Positions 13,150 to 15,965 of a DNA stretch of 15,965 nt are shown piece by piece. Numbering within the stretch: position 1 is the stretch's first letter; every line of letters begins with the position of its first letter. Source of the DNA: JBGPJM01 sp041485385. Its GTDB lineage: Bacteria > Planctomycetota > Phycisphaerae > Phycisphaerales > UBA1924. The notes beneath the pieces are model-generated. The model saw nothing but the letters and a program-made list of their open reading frames with translations, was not told where the DNA came from and did not search any database. The position numbers were made by a program, and so were the translations under genes. The stretch is from assembly GCA_041485385.1 (NCBI GenBank), contig JBGPJM010000104.1, positions 1-15,965 of the forward strand, in the 5' to 3' direction.

Positions 13150-15495
13150 TCACGTGAAGTAGGGCAGCGCGAGGTCGGTCACGTTCTCCAGCATCCAGTC
13201 GTCGGTGCCGCTGTGACGGCGCCAGATGAGGCGCACGAGGTCGCCGCCCGCGTCGTGACCGAGGAGCGATTGGGTTTCGAAGCCCATGAGCGAGTCGCCG
13301 GCCATGACCATCCGCCAGGGGCCCAGGGGCGCCTCGGCAAGCGGGATGGCCGCGGTGAGGTCGCCGGCCTGCCAGCCGGTGACGCTGATCCACCAGTAGG
13401 TGATGATCCGGCCGCCCGAGTCCGCTCCGACGATATTCAGGTTCGCCAGGCTGGAGCCGTGGTTGCTGGTAAGGGTGCCGGGGACGAGGGCCGGGCCGCC
13501 GCCGCGCAGGGCGGTAAGGTCCGTCGTATCCCAGAAGGGGCGTTCCACCGCCCACCACGTCACCACCACACTCCCGTCCGTGGTCGTCCCGGCGATCTGG
13601 AAGCTATCCCAGGTCGTCGAGACGGCGGTGACGTTGCCGACGAGCGCCACCGTGCCGGCCGCGGCGCTCAGGTTGTCCACGCGCCAGTGCTCCAGACCCG
13701 GGGCCCACCAGATCGACCAGACCTGGCCGGAGGTATCCAGCGCGGCAAAGTGCGCGGCGTCCCACGTCGAGCCCCACCCCGAGAGCGCGCTTGCCAACGG
13801 AGGGATCGCGCCGCCCCCGTCCAGCCCGTTCCGCTCGGCGTTGATGAACTCCCACGACACGATGGGGCCGGTGGCAGGGATCTGCCGGTAGACCACGAAC
13901 TTGCCCTCGGCATCGAAGCCGGCCAAGGTCTGCGTGCGCTCGCCGAAGGTGCCGAAGGGGAGGCGGGAGTCGAAACGTGTGGCGGCGAGCGTCCCCCCCG
14001 GAGCGATGGCTCGCGCGCCAGAGATCGCGGCGGTCATGTCGTCGTAGACCCAGCCGGAGGGGCCCATCCGCCAGATCTGCACATCGCCGCCGGACGACAG
14101 GCCGGCGATGTAGGACGAATCCACGTAGCTCCAGGTGATCAACTCGCCGACGACGGGCTGGCCGCCGACCTCGTCCACCAGGTCCATCTGGTAGAGCGTG
14201 TCCGCCTGCGTCGTGGAGGAGTGGATGTTCAGGTAAACGATCGGATGCCCAGCGCCGTCCGCACGTGCGAGCATTTCGAGTCCTTCGCCCGCGACCGGCT
14301 GCTGCTGAGAGGCCGTGCCGAAGAGCTCCTCGCTGACGCCCGTGCTGCTGCGCACTTCATCGACAAAGATGCCGTGGGTCGCGTCGTTGCGGAAGCGGGC
14401 CTCCCGTCCGCTGCCGTCGACCGCGATGGCGTTGAACCTCTGCGGCAGGAACTGGCCCCAGAGGCCGGAGGTGACCGGCATCCGTCCGCCCGCGTCCCAT
14501 TCCGACTGCCGGTAGACCCGGAACGTGATGGGATCGCCCGGCACGGGGTTGGAGACAGCCAGGCCGCCGGAGATCTCGATCACCACGTTCAGGACGGCCG
14601 TGCCGTCGGGGCGCAGGTCGCCGGCACCGCCGCCGAAGAATGCCAGCGACTCGGGCCCGGTGGTGACGATGGCCGCGCGGTACCGGCCGAAAGGCACGAC
14701 GCCGAGCTGCGGCGGGTTGACCAGCTGGCCGCGCCCCGACGCGACGCCGACGATCCCGTCGGCGGCGTCCAGATCGGCAAGGAGGAGCCCTTGCTGCGGT
14801 CCGGCGGCGATGAGCACCTCGCCGCCGTCGAGCACGTACCTCGCGCCGTTCCGCGAGACGATGTGGCGCTCGACGACGGGGTTGACGCTGCCGGGGGGCG
14901 GGAACTCTCCGAAGAGCTGGTATGTGAACGAGAGGCTCGAGGCGGTGAGGTCGTCGTTGAAGGCCACGGTGATCGACAGCGAGAAGTACTGGATTCCCGT
15001 CGCGGTTGCGCGCGCCATCTGCATGTCGTAGGTACCGGCGAAGGTTTCGAAGTCGCTGGGCCCGCCCGCGGGCTCGGCCAGGGTCGCCATGTCGCGGACG
15101 GCGCCATCGGGCCCCCCTCCCCCCCCGCCCCCTCGACCGACAAGGGAGCCGAGGGACCAACGGTCGTCATTGAGGAACTGCGTGCCTGTCTGCGAGGCGT
15201 AGGGGTCGAAGCCGGGGCGGGTATCGAAGGTGAACGCGCCGCGCGGGCCGCGGTTGTAGGTTGTCCAGTCGAGCGGGCCGGCGGGCATGGCGCCGGCGGA
15301 GTTCGCCAGCGTCATGGTGCCGGTCATCGAGTTGTCGGCCTGGATGGTGCCTTCGGCGAGGAAGACCGCCGGGCCCACGAGCGCGTCGAAGCGGATGCCC
15401 ACGGACGCGAGGGACCACGGCGCTGCCATGAGCGTCCGGGCCTCCAAGCTCTCCAGAGACACAGTGCCCCCCCGATTCATGCGCGAGCGCGCCAT
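13150..15495 (-). CDS. Large LEPR-XLL-type protein with C-terminal seven-repeat propeller-like domain
   Basis: The 781-residue protein carries near its N-terminus the motif SLESLEARTLMAAP (13-26), a variant of the LEPR-XLL motif found on many large planctomycete surface or exported proteins. There is no ordinary signal peptide. Residues about 27-400 are beta-rich with a seven-glycine run at 122-128. From 409 to the end I see seven repeats: 409-464, 465-525, 526-584, 585-635, 636-689, 690-745 and 746-781. They open with G-x-D/T-x-x-G and carry aromatic cores such as VVVTWWAVERPFW or IITYWWISVTGW, often closing with DLTAA. The last is short. This suggests a seven-bladed propeller of lectin type; ligand unknown. 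AAGGAG seven bases upstream fixes the start at 15495 and rules out in-frame upstream ATGs. The gene ends 37 bases before nuoH. Confidence 0.82.
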   Translation of the reverse strand: MARSRMNRGGTVSLESLEARTLMAAPWSLASVGIRFDALVGPAVFLAEGTIQADNSMTGTMTLANSAGAMPAGPLDWTTYNRGPRGAFTFDTRPGFDPYASQTGTQFLNDDRWSLGSLVGRGGGGGGGPDGAVRDMATLAEPAGGPSDFETFAGTYDMQMARATATGIQYFSLSITVAFNDDLTASSLSFTYQLFGEFPPPGSVNPVVERHIVSRNGARYVLDGGEVLIAAGPQQGLLLADLDAADGIVGVASGRGQLVNPPQLGVVPFGRYRAAIVTTGPESLAFFGGGAGDLRPDGTAVLNVVIEISGGLAVSNPVPGDPITFRVYRQSEWDAGGRMPVTSGLWGQFLPQRFNAIAVDGSGREARFRNDATHGIFVDEVRSSTGVSEELFGTASQQQPVAGEGLEMLARADGAGHPIVYLNIHSSTTQADTLYQMDLVDEVGGQPVVGELITWSYVDSSYIAGLSSGGDVQIWRMGPSGWVYDDMTAAISGARAIAPGGTLAATRFDSRLPFGTFGERTQTLAGFDAEGKFVVYRQIPATGPIVSWEFINAERNGLDGGGAIPPLASALSGWGSTWDAAHFAALDTSGQVWSIWWAPGLEHWRVDNLSAAAGTVALVGNVTAVSTTWDSFQIAGTTTDGSVVVTWWAVERPFWDTTDLTALRGGGPALVPGTLTSNHGSSLANLNIVGADSGGRIITYWWISVTGWQAGDLTAAIPLAEAPLGPWRMVMAGDSLMGFETQSLLGHDAGGDLVRLIWRRHSGTDDWMLENVTDLALPYFT
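15112..15133 (-). repeat. G-rich tract inside the LEPR-type gene
   Basis: The coding strand has runs of five, eight and six G separated by single bases, coding for Gly122-Gly128. The eight-base run is a slippage-prone homopolymer, and the region could form a G-quadruplex. Confidence 0.7.
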
Positions 15496-15502
15496 GATGC
15501 GA

Positions 15503-15508
15503 CTCCTT
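15503..15508 (-). promoter_or_regulatory. Ribosome binding site deciding the start of the LEPR-type gene
   Basis: AAGGAG lies seven bases before the ATG at 15495. The same sequence and spacing precede the HD gene (2534-2539), supporting it as the genome's strong Shine-Dalgarno. It argues against starting at 15615. Confidence 0.7.
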
Positions 15509-15611
15509 CGGTGGGCGAAGGATGCCGACAGCATAGCCGGGCGTGTGCTCGCGGGGATGAGGCCTCGGGCGGGAGCGTTGCGGCGTGTTGTTGATGGCCA
15601 CGCTGGGCTGA

Positions 15612-15965
15612 TCAACTTGAGTCGATCGCGCTGAGGCCATTGCGGTTGAGGCGGGTGGAGTCGGCGGCGCTGGGGTCGGCGGCGGGCGACGGGGGTGATG
15701 CGGCCTTGGTTGTGATGCCGCGGATGAGCCAGTTGCGTTCCATGGGGCCGCGCTGCTGGCAGGCCAGCTCGAAATGGAAGTCCTGGGAGGTCTGGGTGTC
15801 GGGTGGCGGCGGGAGACGGGAGGCCCGCGGGTAGACGGTGACGGTCTGGAGGATCTTGTTGTCGTAGTACACGGGCTTGTGGAACTCGAGGCGGCCGGCG
15901 CGGAGGAGAGGGGCGAGGGGCTCCGGGGGGTCCTCGATGAACTCTTCGAGCGTGCGGAGGCCGGC
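15612..15965 (-). CDS. C-terminal fragment of an unidentified protein, 5' end missing
   Basis: The frame is open from the right edge to the stop at 15612, giving 117 residues. It begins AGLRTLEEFIEDPPEPLAPL, continues GRLEFHKPVYYDNKILQTV and TVYPRASRLPPPPDTQTSQD, then FHFELACQQRGPMERNWLIR, and ends in a Pro/Ala/Ser-rich, probably disordered tail. An internal GTG at 15872 is not needed as a start, since the coding character continues upstream without interruption. I do not recognise a family. It is on the same strand as the LEPR-type gene, 116 bases upstream of it. Confidence 0.65.
   Translation of the reverse strand, partial: AGLRTLEEFIEDPPEPLAPLLRAGRLEFHKPVYYDNKILQTVTVYPRASRLPPPPDTQTSQDFHFELACQQRGPMERNWLIRGITTKAASPPSPAADPSAADSTRLNRNGLSAIDSS

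Noticed and set aside
13138..15594. 818-codon open frame on the plus strand opposite the LEPR-type gene
   Set aside because: Composition is Arg/Gly/Asp/His-rich without motifs, while the minus strand has a Shine-Dalgarno, the LEPR-type motif and ordered repeats.
1..15965. Mobile elements, CRISPR arrays, toxin-antitoxin or defence genes
   Set aside because: No transposase, integrase, terminal inverted repeats, regularly spaced repeats or known defence domains are visible, and composition is even across the window.

Overview
The window is about 16 kb of very GC-rich DNA. Nearly every real gene casts a long shadow ORF in other frames, so I chose genes by protein character and not by ORF length. 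The most likely source is a planctomycete, probably the Phycisphaerae side. Supporting signs are a large secreted protein with an LEPR-XLL-like N-terminal motif, a secreted BNR/sortilin-type repeat protein, a FecR plus CHASE2-cyclase cluster, and a chromosomal background of nadK, nuoH and a tRNA. Nothing points to a plasmid, phage, insertion sequence, integron or CRISPR array. The lineage is inferred; there is no rRNA gene or other phylogenetic marker to confirm it.

Layout. Positions 1-1698 (minus) hold the N-terminal 566 residues of an exported Asp-box repeat protein with an inserted PDZ domain; the gene runs off the left edge. A 243-bp leader with a short inverted repeat follows, then an HD-domain protein (1942-2526, minus) divergent from NAD kinase (2636-3589, plus). 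Positions 3632-10630 are a single minus-strand block, read from right to left: an outer-membrane beta-barrel protein, a small lipoprotein, a CHASE2 class III nucleotide cyclase, a short ORF that looks like the displaced C-terminus of the cyclase, and a FecR-domain exported protein. The lipoprotein and cyclase genes overlap by ATGA, so they are probably co-translated. Upstream of this block on the same strand are a tRNA-Cys(GCA) with its own promoter and a possible terminator. No protein gene lies between 10631 and 11041; that stretch holds the tRNA, its signals and the leaders of two genes. An exported proline/alanine-rich protein (11042-11743, plus) converges on nuoH (11760-13112, minus). A 781-residue LEPR-type protein (13150-15495, minus) comes next; I resolve its C-terminal half into seven propeller-like repeats. 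The C-terminus of an unidentified protein (15612-15965, minus) is cut by the right edge.

How the genes may work together. The central block joins an outer-membrane barrel, a probable outer-membrane-anchored lipoprotein, an inner-membrane cyclase with a large periplasmic CHASE2 domain, and a periplasmic FecR-domain protein. This reads as a candidate envelope-to-cyclic-nucleotide signalling unit and is the most interesting system here, but no function can be shown from sequence alone. nadK and nuoH are housekeeping genes. Both have a TACACT box ending 7-8 bases before the ATG and no Shine-Dalgarno sequence, which suggests leaderless mRNAs.
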